From Phlegmacium glaucopus (Eukaryota > Basidiomycota > Agaricomycetes > Agaricales > Cortinariaceae): 44,689 nt of DNA. Of this stretch, positions 1 through 10,600 are shown one piece after another. The DNA is taken from contig MU130200.1 of the NCBI GenBank assembly GCA_015039465.1, positions 191,761 through 236,449 of the forward strand, written 5' to 3'. Positions within the stretch are counted from its first letter, which is position 1. Every line of letters starts with the position of its first letter. The notes under the pieces are model-generated. The model was not told where the DNA came from. It saw only the letters and a program-made list of their open reading frames with translations, and did not search any database. Both the position numbers and the translations under genes were made by a program.

Positions 1-223
1 GCAAACTTGTGCGGCAAAATGGCGAAGTAACATCACCGCTCGGATAAAACACGCTGCATGACGGCGCTTGCATCCTGTGAAGGGAGATATCCTGGTGGCC
101 CTCTACACTAAGTGAATTAAATTCAAGAATTCAAAGAACCAAAAGAAATAAATTGAATTGCAGTTGTGGGACATAGAATATTTCTCGCATTTGAGTAAGG
201 AAGAGGAAGATTAATCCTGAAAT
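1..223. other. Intergenic edge of window
   Basis: This is the stretch downstream of the alcohol oxidase stop. I see no open frame with family-like sequence and no clear RNA gene. It presumably holds the 3' untranslated region of the neighbouring minus-strand gene. Confidence 0.5.
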
Positions 224-2953
224 TCAGCTAGAAGTTACACCTTTGATACCCAGATCCTCTGCAATGATAACAGCCGCCTTCTCTCCAATAGCTAGCGCAG
301 TGTTATACAGGTTAGCTCCTACATTGCCCGGTGCGATGCTGCAGTCTGAAGAGAAGAGTCAGAAATGTATCAATATTTTTGTAAGGATAGCAGTAGGATA
401 ATTACCGGCGATTTTTAAGTTTTGCACGCCGTATACATTCAGTCTCTCATCAACAACCCCGCCCTGTTCGCGTGGCTTCATTGCACAGGTTCCCATCTAG
501 AATTTTGAAATGAATAAGACTTAAATGAAATAATTCAAATAACTTGTTCGCGTACAGAATGAGAACTGGTTCCCACTAGAGGACAAAAGATTAGTGCCGG
601 TGCCGGGTTTCATTTTCAAATGTGCAAACCTGTGCGCCTGTGAAATTCATCAATAACATCATCATCTTCCTTGGAATAAACTATCTTCGGAGCAGATATT
701 TCTACGGGTGTGCTAGCGTGTTGTTGTGTCGCTGCTTGACTACCATCTGGGAAGGTTGGGTGTCCGACTAGAAGTTCGCCACGATAAAATTCCATGCGAC
801 GAGCAATTTCGCGAACGTGTTTATACGTCCACCTCAGTACAACAAGGTCTGCAGGACTGGAAATAGAAAAATCAATAAGAATGAACAGAGATTGGCTATA
901 ATTATGCCGACTCACTCGTTAAGGAATCCCGGTTCGAAGTCCAATTGAGCATAAGGATCAAGCCCAGAAGTGATATGAACACGTCCTACAGAAACAGGAT
1001 ATCCCTGTTAGATATTGTGAGTATAGGAAGTGAGATTTTCCGAAATTAGAGCAAAATACAAACAGAAGAGTACAGCATACTAAAATAGTTTCCGCGAGGC
1101 ACATCAGGATTCCATCCAACATAACTGACATACGAATATCAGTCAGAATCAAGTCTAGTTTAATTGATCAGAAATGGAATGCACCTGGCCGACGGTAGCA
1201 CCACTACAACAGGTTTATCTGGAGCATTTGCGAAATAGGTATTCCATCTATGATCAAATTCTGGAGACATTGATGATAGCTCTTCATTTGTTGGCCTCAT
1301 TTTGATTCCCGCACCACCTCCACTGTTTCGTGAGGTATCAGCGAATACTACAAAAAAACAAACACATCTGAAACTGACGTTTGTGCCATCAGACCTTTTC
1401 CATCATGCAACCACTTCGTTGCATAAGCTACAAAGGGGATATCACCCAGTTTACAGCACATCATTGAGCGTACTGCATACGTACGTTCAATTTCTTCATC
1501 AGTCCCCCAAAATAAGTCGTCCATCGTTTCAGCATCTTTGCTCGCCATGTATGGAAGGGGGATCAGATCATGATCTAGTGGATTCTGGTAAGATGATTTT
1601 TATTTACGTTGGGACGTCCCATTAAACGAACCCATATAATGTTCTCCAACTCCAGGCAGATCAACAAGTTGTTCAATATTGTTCCTCATCAAGACATCCT
1701 TTGAGCCGATGCCTGATCTCTCAAGGACAGACGGCGTTCCGAACGCCCCGGCAGAAAGAACAACAAGACGTGATGCCCGTGCCACGAGTGGCTCAGTAGT
1801 ACCCTTAGCTCTTCCAATTGTATCATCAACACATTCAATTCCTACTGCACGGGTACCCCTACCGGACGATATGTCATTATTTTTGAAACCAGCAAGAAGA
1901 CGAATACATACTCAAAAATGACGCGCACGACACGATGCCTAACCAAAATGTTCAGATTTGTATTGTGATCTTGGTTATAAATGTAATGATGAGCGGTATC
2001 GGATCGCTTTCCTGTTTCGAGGTCAATGTACCTGGTATAAATATTGGAAATGAGACATGCACTTAATCTCGTTTGTCTACTCACCTGGCCCATCTCTGAA
2101 AGAGTAGACAATGATTAGCAAATTATAGATGTGGAAAGATGACTCTGCCTTACCCCATACCCGTTACAGGAAAAAAACGCATTCGTATCATCTAACCTGC
2201 CACGATGCTTGTCAAATTTCTCAGCAGTAGATAGGAAATCGTTGGAGATGTTCAAAGGATCTTGTGCGAACGACACTTTGATCGGCCCAGATGTGCCATG
2301 GGTAGAATTTGTTGAAACTGCTTGATATGTTTCTGCCTATAAAAAGTCGTAGTCAGTTCCAAGGTAGGTAGATCGTAAACTCTAACTTTTTTGAGAAGCG
2401 GTATCAAATGCTCGGAACTCCATCCTTTATTCCCATACACATTCTCCCAATCGTCGTAATCAGAGGCTGCCGCCCTTGTGTAAAAAACAACTAATCACAA
2501 TTTCAGTTTGAGTATCAAACACAGATAACTTTCATACAGTTGATACTAGATCCACCGCCAAGGGCTCGTCCTGTAGGAACGGAGATTGATCGGTCGCGCA
2601 AAGCGGGACTAGGTTTTGCCACATGAAACGTAAAAGTGTCTGTGGGACGCATGAGGCATCTAAAGCAGCGCGCTGGCTGTACATGATCTGGCACATCGCG
2701 GGTATGTGGACCAGTTTCCACGATCTGATGATTTGGGATCAGAAAAATACAGATGGCCTAAAATCTCTTGAAACTCACCAAAATCTTCAAGGAAGGATCA
2801 GCCTCGGCAAGACGACCTGCAGTGACGCAAGCAGCAGCCCCTCCTGACTTGATTGTCAGCACAGCTACAAGTCAGGTAAAATTCAGTTTGAAACACTGTA
2901 CCTCCTACAAAGATGATATCGTAAATTGTACTGCCATGATCTGTTGAGGACAT
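224..2953 (-). CDS. Alcohol (methanol) oxidase, GMC flavoprotein family
   Basis: Predicted FAD-dependent oxidase that converts a short primary alcohol (methanol-type) to aldehyde with release of H2O2. In wood- and litter-decaying basidiomycetes such enzymes supply peroxide. The N-terminus carries the dinucleotide-binding motif DIIFVGGGAAACVTAGRL, split by the first intron. Next come the GMC signature GRALGGGSSIN, then WSSEHLIPLLKKAETY, then SAGAFGTPSVLERSGIG. The C-terminal part has the catalytic His in SSHSMGTCAMKPRE and the catalytic Asn in SIAPGNVGANLYNTA, so the active site is intact. Length is about 650 residues, usual for alcohol oxidases. It ends VTSS, so no SKL-type peroxisomal signal is visible. 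The ATG at 2953 begins MSSTDHGS directly before the FAD motif; the stop is TGA at 224-226. There are many short introns and two micro-exons (2085-2095 and 556-575). Substrate is inferred from similarity to alcohol oxidases rather than aryl-alcohol oxidases. Confidence 0.87.
556..575 (-). other. 20-base micro-exon carrying the catalytic His
   Basis: On the minus strand TGGGAACCAGTTCTCATTCT lies between acceptor CTCTAG and donor GTACGC. With one base from the exon before, it encodes V-G-T-S-S-H-S and joins DEFHRRT to MGTCAMKPRE. The His is the conserved catalytic base of GMC oxidases. Confidence 0.85.
2085..2095 (-). other. 11-base micro-exon in the alcohol oxidase
   Basis: On the minus strand AGATGGGCCAG lies between acceptor TTTCAG and donor GTGAGT. 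It joins SCNGYG to YIDLETGKRSD as R-W-A-R, matching the K/R-W-P-K-Y block of alcohol oxidases. Without it the next exon hits a stop, so it is required. Confidence 0.85.
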
Positions 2954-3926
2954 TTTGGGTTCCAACTTAACGGGAAGAAGGAAGGTATTTATTGATGCCG
3001 GGAAGAAGGAAGTAATTGACAGAATACAACGTGCACCACTGATTCTTGGTAAGTGAGAGCCATGAGATCTATCGATACCGCTGCCGAATGATTTGGCGTC
3101 TTCCTGGGAGCAAATGTGGAATAAGAAGTCAACGTTTCAGCCGTTGACAAAGTTTGGACCCCGGTAGATAAAGATTTCGGTTATGCATTCCTCATACATG
3201 AAAATGAGCAATTCTCAGTTGGTAGCATGATGGAGTAGCGTCTTTTATGTATTTCTAAGGTGATCTAAAAAGGGGAAGACAACGAACGAGGCAAATTTGT
3301 GAGTTTACTAGAAATGCAACAAGCTGTGTGACACTGACACCTATCCTCGCCGCCAACTACGATCTTCGTCGTCATCATCGTCATCAACCTCCTTCTGTTT
3401 CAGTTTCAATGGCCAATAATTGACATTGTACTTCTCTGCAATGACCCGCAGACAGTGTTTTTGGTTTGCTCAGATTCTTCTTGTTCGCGTCAATACTACT
3501 GAACTGGTTTGGGCAGGCCGTTGTTTTTAGCACGGCAGATCCGAGTTCCGACTGGGAGCAGAGGGGATTAAATGAATAGCACAAGTTGCGACACGCCTTT
3601 ATACTCCATCCTCTGGCCTGTGGAAGTGAAGTGATCCTGCTAATGATAGACCACATCCTAAGCTTGTAAGTTGTCTGTTGCCCATCGACGTATTCAAAAA
3701 TAAAGACGATGACCTGAGTATTCAATTATTTGTGACAACAATGATTATTTCGTTTTTGATGTTTTGGTAATAATCCGACCGCACGAATAGATCAGAGCAA
3801 ACATTGCTTGGCTTAACAGCCATCCCTCTCTATTTTCACTCCACAAAATCACAACTACATACATATGTAATCTGTCTAAGCTTTAGTATACCATTCGGAA
3901 ACTAGGTGGAAGTCTCAACAAGAGCG
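2954..3926. other. Intergenic region with one possible gene remnant
   Basis: This lies between the alcohol oxidase start and the carboxylesterase stop, both on the minus strand, so it should hold the oxidase promoter. No confident gene was found. One minus-strand stretch is coding-like and is listed separately. Confidence 0.4.
3346..3468 (-). other. Possible short 3' exon or gene remnant, unrecognised
   Basis: On the minus strand an open stretch reads LRVIAEKYNVNYWPLKL followed by KQKEV, a run of aspartates, and a stop (TAG) near 3346. The Y-W-P-L-K pattern and acidic tail look more like real protein than chance. A plausible acceptor (TATTGAC branch-like sequence followed by AG) lies just upstream. 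I could not find convincing upstream exons, so this may be the 3' end of a small gene or a relic. I do not recognise the family. Confidence 0.25.
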
Positions 3927-6249
3927 TCACTGAGCCGAGAACGCTGAAACACTTTCCCAGAACCTTTTATATTTCATCAATATTTCATGTAGCATTGGCT
4001 TTGGAGAGAAAAAGAGAGGGAAAACTCACGCGCATCGTTCCAACAGCGAATTCGAAGTCGTCACCGAACGAATGTCGGGATCACCAGCTTCCGTCACATT
4101 GAACAACATCTCGGTAGCATCAGGCTGCCAAAACCGCCATGTGGGGGTGATATCCGATGGGTCCCATTTCAAGTTAGTGTCGAGTGTCATTACGAAATTG
4201 AGGAACGACTCGGAAAAGGATTTTCCAAACGTTGTGATAAGGGTTAGGTTGCCCGCTCTATGCAAGTTTAAAAGGATAATTAATGAATAAGAGACAAGTA
4301 AAAGAGAAAAGGTACAAACGACTCCGGAAAATAGAAAGGTATGTCTTGAGCATGTAAGGCAGGTGGCACAGCGAATAGACCCTGAAAACATTAGGTGAGT
4401 ATATTGAGAAAAAATGGACAAAAACACTAACCTTGAAGGCACGACCAACAAAACCACGTAACAAATAATAAGTGGGACAGGTGAAGATTGCTGTCAGTTG
4501 AAACCGAAAATCAGCTTCCACCTTTGTGCACCTGGACAAAGATACTCACATTCACCCATGATGGCATTCGCCTGGAAAATATTGGTTCCCAAACCTGCAT
4601 ATTGCGCGGTGGCAGCATTAATTTCCCCAACACCAAAGGTGGGGAATAATTGCGAGATGTAGTCAGCTACTTGGACCGTAGGTGCTATACTCTGATCAAC
4701 AAAGAGGGTGCCTTCGAATGCATTGGTGACTGAAAGCAAAATGCCCTACAAAAGAACATCAACGTCATCATGAATTGGTAGTAGAATCTACGAACCCCGT
4801 TCAATTTTCCTGCCTTCATAAGCTCAGTTGGGCGTTTGGTGATGAAACTCCCATCGACGACAGGGACAAAGACAAAAGTGCCGAAAAAACCGCTAAGGTT
4901 GATGTCAAAATTGGCACGTTGAAGGGAGTTAACATCGGCGGCTCGCAAACATTCAAGTGTATCTTGAGCAGATGAACAGCTGAAGTTCGTGTTAGATAAG
5001 ATTAAGAACAAGTTACGGGAGGAAATATACTTTGTCTGATTTACAACCTTACTATACAGTGCCTGTCATTTATTTGACTTCTAAGTTATGGATAGGCCGG
5101 ACTTATTAACACGAACGCACCTCTGGAATGGGATCGTTATAGCGGTATTGAGATGGCAAGAAGGTCGAGCTCGTAATCGCGGCTCTGAAAAGCGGTGGTC
5201 GTGTATTTCCATCATTTGAGATAACGTGTTGTAAAACTGAGCCAGCGCCGGCTGACACTCCCCAGATAGTAACTAGATCCGGGTTTCCGCCGAATTTACT
5301 GATCTGAAAAAAGGTAATAAGATTATTTCGTGTATGACAACCTGAAACGAGGACTGACATATTTCTGCACCCATTGGAGTGCTGCCTGTTGATCCACTGT
5401 ATTACAATAGTAAGTCAGGTCACCGTCGTTCTTCCATCTAAAATCAAGATACTTACACAAACCAGCATTTAGTGCCCCACCTTCTTTGACCTTCTCCCCA
5501 GGTAGAAATCCGAACAATCCTAGTCGATACTGGATGAAAACAGCCACGACCCCGCCGCCAGCCTCACGGAGTAAATCATTACCATTGAACGTGGACGCAT
5601 TGCCCACGACGTACCCGCCACTTACAAATAGATAAATGGATAAGACTTCAAATTTCAAGTCGTAGGTAAACGAGGGCTGGGACATACCCGTGTATCCAGA
5701 CAACAACAGGAAGGTTCTTCCTTTCTCCCAAATTTCCAGGAACATAGACACTAACCACAATCTCAGTAAGTATGTGGCGCATTCCAATCGATATGAAGGC
5801 GTACTTTAGGAAGAGGCAATCCTCTGAAGCTCCAGGTGCGTTCACATCGACGCTACGGTTCTCAAGCCTTTTGATATTAGGAATGGTTGAATTGCCATTG
5901 CGGAATGGTGATTTAGGAGCCGCTCCTACCGCACCTTGGAGACACTGGGGCGGTTGTTTGTTCGCTAACTGAACACCTGGCGTGTAGGAAGGAAGTTGAG
6001 GTTCTCTGAATCTCAAAAATCCTATTATCAGTGAAGGAGCAATTCAACCTATAAATGTGAAACTTTACCAGTTGGCACTGCAGCGTATCTTATTCCAAGG
6101 AATTGTGTATTGGTCGCGTTGGTGACTAGATCTGGAGAAGGAACTCCTTGGTACCGTGCATACCCAAGGTCAACAATTGGAGTGACAGAATAAACCAAGG
6201 GAGGAATATATAAAACGAAGTAGGCGAGGTTTCTGGTCATGGACCACAT
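3927..6249 (-). CDS. Secreted type-B carboxylesterase/lipase (alpha/beta hydrolase)
   Basis: Predicted extracellular ester hydrolase of the Candida rugosa lipase type. The N-terminus (from ATG 6249, or the inner ATG at 6240) has a hydrophobic signal peptide around LAYFVLYIPPLVYS. Next come the family blocks FLGIRYAAVPTG, EDCLFLNVYVPGN and VVVWIHGGGYVVG, the last forming the oxyanion loop. The nucleophile elbow is GVSAGAGSV, with Val where most members have Glu. The acid is the Glu of TNAFEGTLF, and the base is the His of ALHAQDIPFYF. The end is restored by splicing after LLERC into a last exon reading FWESVSAFSAQ, with TGA at 3927-3929; reading straight through would give a false stop just after the donor. 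Length is about 540 residues, as usual. It has about a dozen short introns. Natural substrate (lipid, sterol ester or aryl ester) cannot be told from sequence. Confidence 0.9.
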
Positions 6250-6902
6250 CTGACGCCCTGGGCAACTGGTTAGTATTATCACAATCCTTCCATTGTCTTA
6301 TATCGGTTCTCGTTACATACAAGTACGTACTTCGAAATTCCCATGCTTTTCGTACTTCCCTAGCTCGACGGCCTCTCGTAGAGGGGAAGTTGGTTACTCA
6401 GCCAATGCCTATTCAACGTAGGGTAATTATAAAGGGACCCACATCATCGGATATTGAAGTCAAATATACCTACTACAGAGGTATTATGATGTCATGACGA
6501 ATTCGAAGCAACCCATGAGCGCGTTCAAACGTTCAAGTCGCTGAACGTGCGTCAGCAACAAAATCCTCTCAATGATAATCTTGCTCAATTGCACGAATAA
6601 CGGGGCTGAAAGTTTGAAGGCCAGCAAAATCCAAGATGCCTATCGCTCCACAACCGTAATCAAAGTCTGACAAGCCGAGAGAGAACGTTTCGGTGGATTA
6701 CGAACCCGAGTGATGGAGTTTCAAGGGCACAAGATTGGACACGAGTATGGTCGGTGAGCCACCTACGCTCCGATTCAGTGTATACGAACATCGACACCGA
6801 ACACACCGTGACTCACAAAGTGACATGTGTTGCTGATCTCCCATCAAATTGGATGCCGTAGCTCGCCATCGACTTGTTTTTGACACTCCGGCGAGTCTGC
6901 CG

Positions 6903-7073
6903 GTTAGGTGCCGATGGGGTTTGGGCTAGTAATTGGTTAGGTCCTGGTTAGCGTTAGGGGTTTGTGTTAGTGGGTTGTGTTAGTGGTTTTTGTTCAGGTT
7001 AGCGGTAGAGTTAGGGGACAGGTATATGTCCTTTTCGCGCGGTAGCGCAGTCTTGGGGAGGTTAGGTGGTTAG
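6903..7073 (+). repeat. GTTAG-rich tract, degenerate telomere-like
   Basis: Ten copies of GTTAG occur on the plus strand between 6903 and 7073, none visible in the flanks, some extended to GTTAGGGG. Spacing is irregular. The unit resembles the TTAGGG telomere repeat of most fungi, so it may be a decayed interstitial telomeric sequence, or simply a GT-rich tract. The flanking housekeeping genes argue against a current chromosome end. Confidence 0.45.
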
Positions 7074-7144
7074 AACTCCGGCTGCCGTGAGGCAGCCGAA
7101 GCACGGTGTGTCGCATCTCCGAGTCATAACTTCCCCACTGGGGA
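7037..7144. repeat. Cluster of three short hairpins
   Basis: Three perfect inverted repeats lie within about 110 bases. A GCGC/GCGC stem has a GGTA loop near 7037-7048. CGGCTGCC pairs with GGCAGCCG across a GTGA loop (7079-7098). TCCCCA pairs with TGGGGA across one base (7132-7144). A pol-III A-box-like string, TAGCGCAGTCTTGG, lies at the first stem, but no B box was found. It could be a structured RNA or a relic of a tRNA-related element; neither is proven. Confidence 0.3.
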
Positions 7145-7654
7145 GTGTGTTGGACTACGTATATCCTCGCTCCGATTCGAGAAGCAGGTTGGTGGAGAAA
7201 TAAAATAAAAGCACAAGGACCTTCTGTATGGCTACTTCCCGGATTGTATTGCCGGCAAAGTCAATGATTCGACATAGTTGAGTTGAAGTAATGCATTCGC
7301 TACATCGTCGTTCAGAAGGAAGGCTAAACATCGGATTCGTCAGAAATAAATGGCTTTCCCTGAGTTAACTGAGTCGATCGATAATAGGGCGAGCAAAGAA
7401 AGAGCGAAGAAGTTTGTAACAGGTCATTGAGTAAGAGAGCTCATATAGGGCGCTTTAGTCAGATGCGAGGTTTATGACTAAGAACATCGTACGGTACAGT
7501 GTTGGCGCAGTGCCACAGTAACGCACTGCTGGCCACACAGTTTCAACCTCCATACTTGCACATAAAATTACAAAAAACATATCAACTATTACAGGACAGC
7601 ATATACATAAAGCACAAATATCCGACAGCAGCGAGAGCAAACTGGACAATGATT

Positions 7655-10600
7655 CTAAACTTTCATCAGCGAGAAGATGGTCCTTAGGTCTACCCATCGC
7701 CTTCCACAGTTATTTAAATGTTTTTCGACACATTCTCTAAGGTTGCGCAACAGCACGGCATTCCTGGTAATAACATTAGAAACATGAGCTAATCAAACTA
7801 GTGTTAGAGATCTTAATGCGCCGAGAAAATGGATTGTACATACTATGTGTATTGGAATCTTTGATGGTACTGAGGGCTTTATCGCCATCAAAGAGAGAGA
7901 TGAAGTATAGCAATTGGTTGTATAGCTGAGTGTCGGAATACTGATATTTCGGTCAGTGACAGTTCCAAAATGCGTAGGAAGATGTTGCGTCACCTTGAAG
8001 GCCACCCTCCCTTTGCATCCTGAGCGCAAGCAACGCCGGCCGTAAACACCCATCATTCGGGTCGAGTAGTCGCATGTTGGATCATCACATACTGTCCAGC
8101 CCTCGTAATACTTCGCAATATGTTCTCGTATCTGAACCTCTAATTGGGTTTGTAAGCTACCCGCGCTGATTGTTTTAGAGCAAGCAGGACATGTAGGTCC
8201 CGTGATAAGTAAGATAGATGTCTTCGAGGAGAGACCATTAGCGTCAACTGATACATACATGATATTGACTCACTTCGGGTTCATTTATAACAAAGGGCAA
8301 TTGGCCTTGACAATGCCGACATCTCACATGGAATGGTGTGGCATCCCGGAACCTCTCAGCATCCGATATCTGAGCATCAAGACCAGAAAATGTACGTTCA
8401 TTACCCCCGATTGATGTTCGAAAACGGGTTGGGTCGAGGCCTAAGACGAATTCAAGCTTCAAGATTTTGTAGGGCATTAGACACATACCAAGACATTCAG
8501 CCAAACGGGATCTGTCCGTTCCCTCGATAGGTTCACACAGACGTTCAATTGGAGGCAGAATTTGATTTGACAGATAATAATCATAATCTGAAAGTAAGTT
8601 AGTGACATTGAAAGCAATATAATTTCATCATACCAATTCTGAGGTCCAAACCTCTCCGGACTTCGTCGGGATGCTTAGCCCGATCAGCTTGTGCGGTCTT
8701 TGCCGATTCTTCGCCCTCTGATATGCAGAAAACATAAGGAATAACATCCCCCGATCTGGCTGAGCCACCCTTCTGTTTCAGTCGCAAGGCAACCTGGACG
8801 TGCGGTTGGCTTTTCGCATCTGGATAATCCTCAGGGTTTTTGCCAAGACGCTTGTGGCAGTCAGAATGAAGCTCAGCGATTAAGGAAGAGGTATCTTACC
8901 TTGAAGATAATGAATTCATCTAATTTAATGGACCCATTACGGATATTCTCCCCAATATTCGTGAGATACTCATGAATGTTTCCAACGACGAGCTCCGTAT
9001 CTTCACCGGAAAGGATTTGTTCCAGAATATATCTGCAACCTTATCAGTTCAAGCACATGCTAAAAACCCAAAAAAAACGTACTGAGAAACCTGTTTCGAC
9101 AAGGCACAGTACTCTCGCCGTTTCATATCAAGACCTTTGATTTCCGTAGTCGTTCTTGTCCCGTCTTCCACTTTAATAGCGGCATATTTCTTTTTTTGTA
9201 GGAGTAGGAGTCTTTGGAAGACAGCGTCTAGGTCAATCTCAAGGAGTCTGTATCGATCGTTAACAGCTTTCTTGAGTATAGCAGATATCTTCAATGCCTC
9301 CGCAAGCTCCGTCACGTTCGAATTGACGAAGACAGAATCGGTATCACCATAAACAACCTGCCCATTTATGAGGTTAATGGTACAGCGAAAAAGGTATGAA
9401 GCGAACGAACATCCAAGTTTAAACTTTCCGCAAGTTCTCTGGTGTGGGTCAAAATTTCTCGTCCTTTATGCGTGGTGAGAGCCGCCAGAGGCCGGGCATA
9501 AAATCTCGAGTATTCGAAACCAAGACATCCGTACATACTATTCGCAGTAAGTTTCAAGGCTTGTTGCTTAATGTCGTACTATGCGTTTATCAGTACAACC
9601 GTGCAAAAAGTAAAGATCTAGAAAACCAAACCTGTAAAAGTTGCGCTTGAGTCGCTGTGCGATCTTTCATTAGAGACTTGACCTGTCGTCGACGTTTGAC
9701 CAGAGTGGCAATTAGACGAGGAAGGACACCCTGCCCGACATCAGATGGCGGCGGTTCTGGGATACGCTCATCGCCGTTCTGTCTCGGGTGTCAGCAAATC
9801 ACAGCGATGCAAAGAAGAAATAATGATAATGATACCTCATCATCCTCCACACGGTCGACAGTCGTAAAATCAATGTTGTATTCCTGGATGATGCTGGGAT
9901 AAAGGGAGTTGAAATCCATGACGAGAATGTATTTATCCCATAGTCCTCGTTTGGGCTCGAAGACAAGACCACCCTTGTATTTGTCTCGTTTCCCTTTCGT
10001 CGTTGTTTTTGTGCCGCCCTCTTGGTCATCATCTTGTGGTTCTTGCTTAACAACTTTCTTGCCAAACGTCTTGTCCGGGCATATATACTTCAGACGATGG
10101 AACTCATGAAGCAAAATATACTCGTTCCGTTCGGCACGACCTCCATTCAAGGTTTTATTCCTAGAAAAGTTAATAAATAGATAAGGGATTGATCAGAAAA
10201 TTTGAGTCGTACCAAGCATTGCCAGCAAGATTTGTGAGTTGTTTCGTTAAAGGAAGAATCTGAACCTTGGAAGCGATAGCCATCTGGAAATGAGCATCTA
10301 ACTCGCAGTGGCGAACAAACTTCAACATCGCAGCGGGGGAAGTGACACTTCCTTCCATCTTGCTGGCGGTATCGTCAGGATCATAGTCTTCACGTTCGCT
10401 ACTCAGGTGAGTCTTGCACATTTCAGTCAAAGACCATGTCGTTGACAGAATCATGCTCTAGACGAGCATCGGTTGGTTGACTTTTAAAGTGAATAACGTG
10501 ATATGCTTACCTTCGCTCCCTCACTAGCAAGATCACAGAGCAGCCGACCATTGAGAAATTTGAGATTAGATCCTTGTCTTCCGATATTTGGCCATTTCGA

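Larger units (their letters stand above)
6250..7654. other. Gene-free stretch with GTTAG-rich tract and hairpins
   Basis: This 1.4 kb region lies between the carboxylesterase start and the polymerase alpha stop. Open frames here are short and have no family-like sequence. A TATA-type element for the esterase may lie near 6427-6434. From 6903 to 7144 the sequence is structured: a GTTAG-rich tract and three hairpins, listed separately. I found no transposase or reverse transcriptase. Confidence 0.5.

Noticed and set aside
6903..7073. True chromosome end
   Set aside because: The repeats are degenerate and spaced, and conserved genes lie on both sides.
7021..7144. tRNA gene
   Set aside because: There is an A-box-like string and a stem, but no B box, no acceptor stem and no cloverleaf of proper size.
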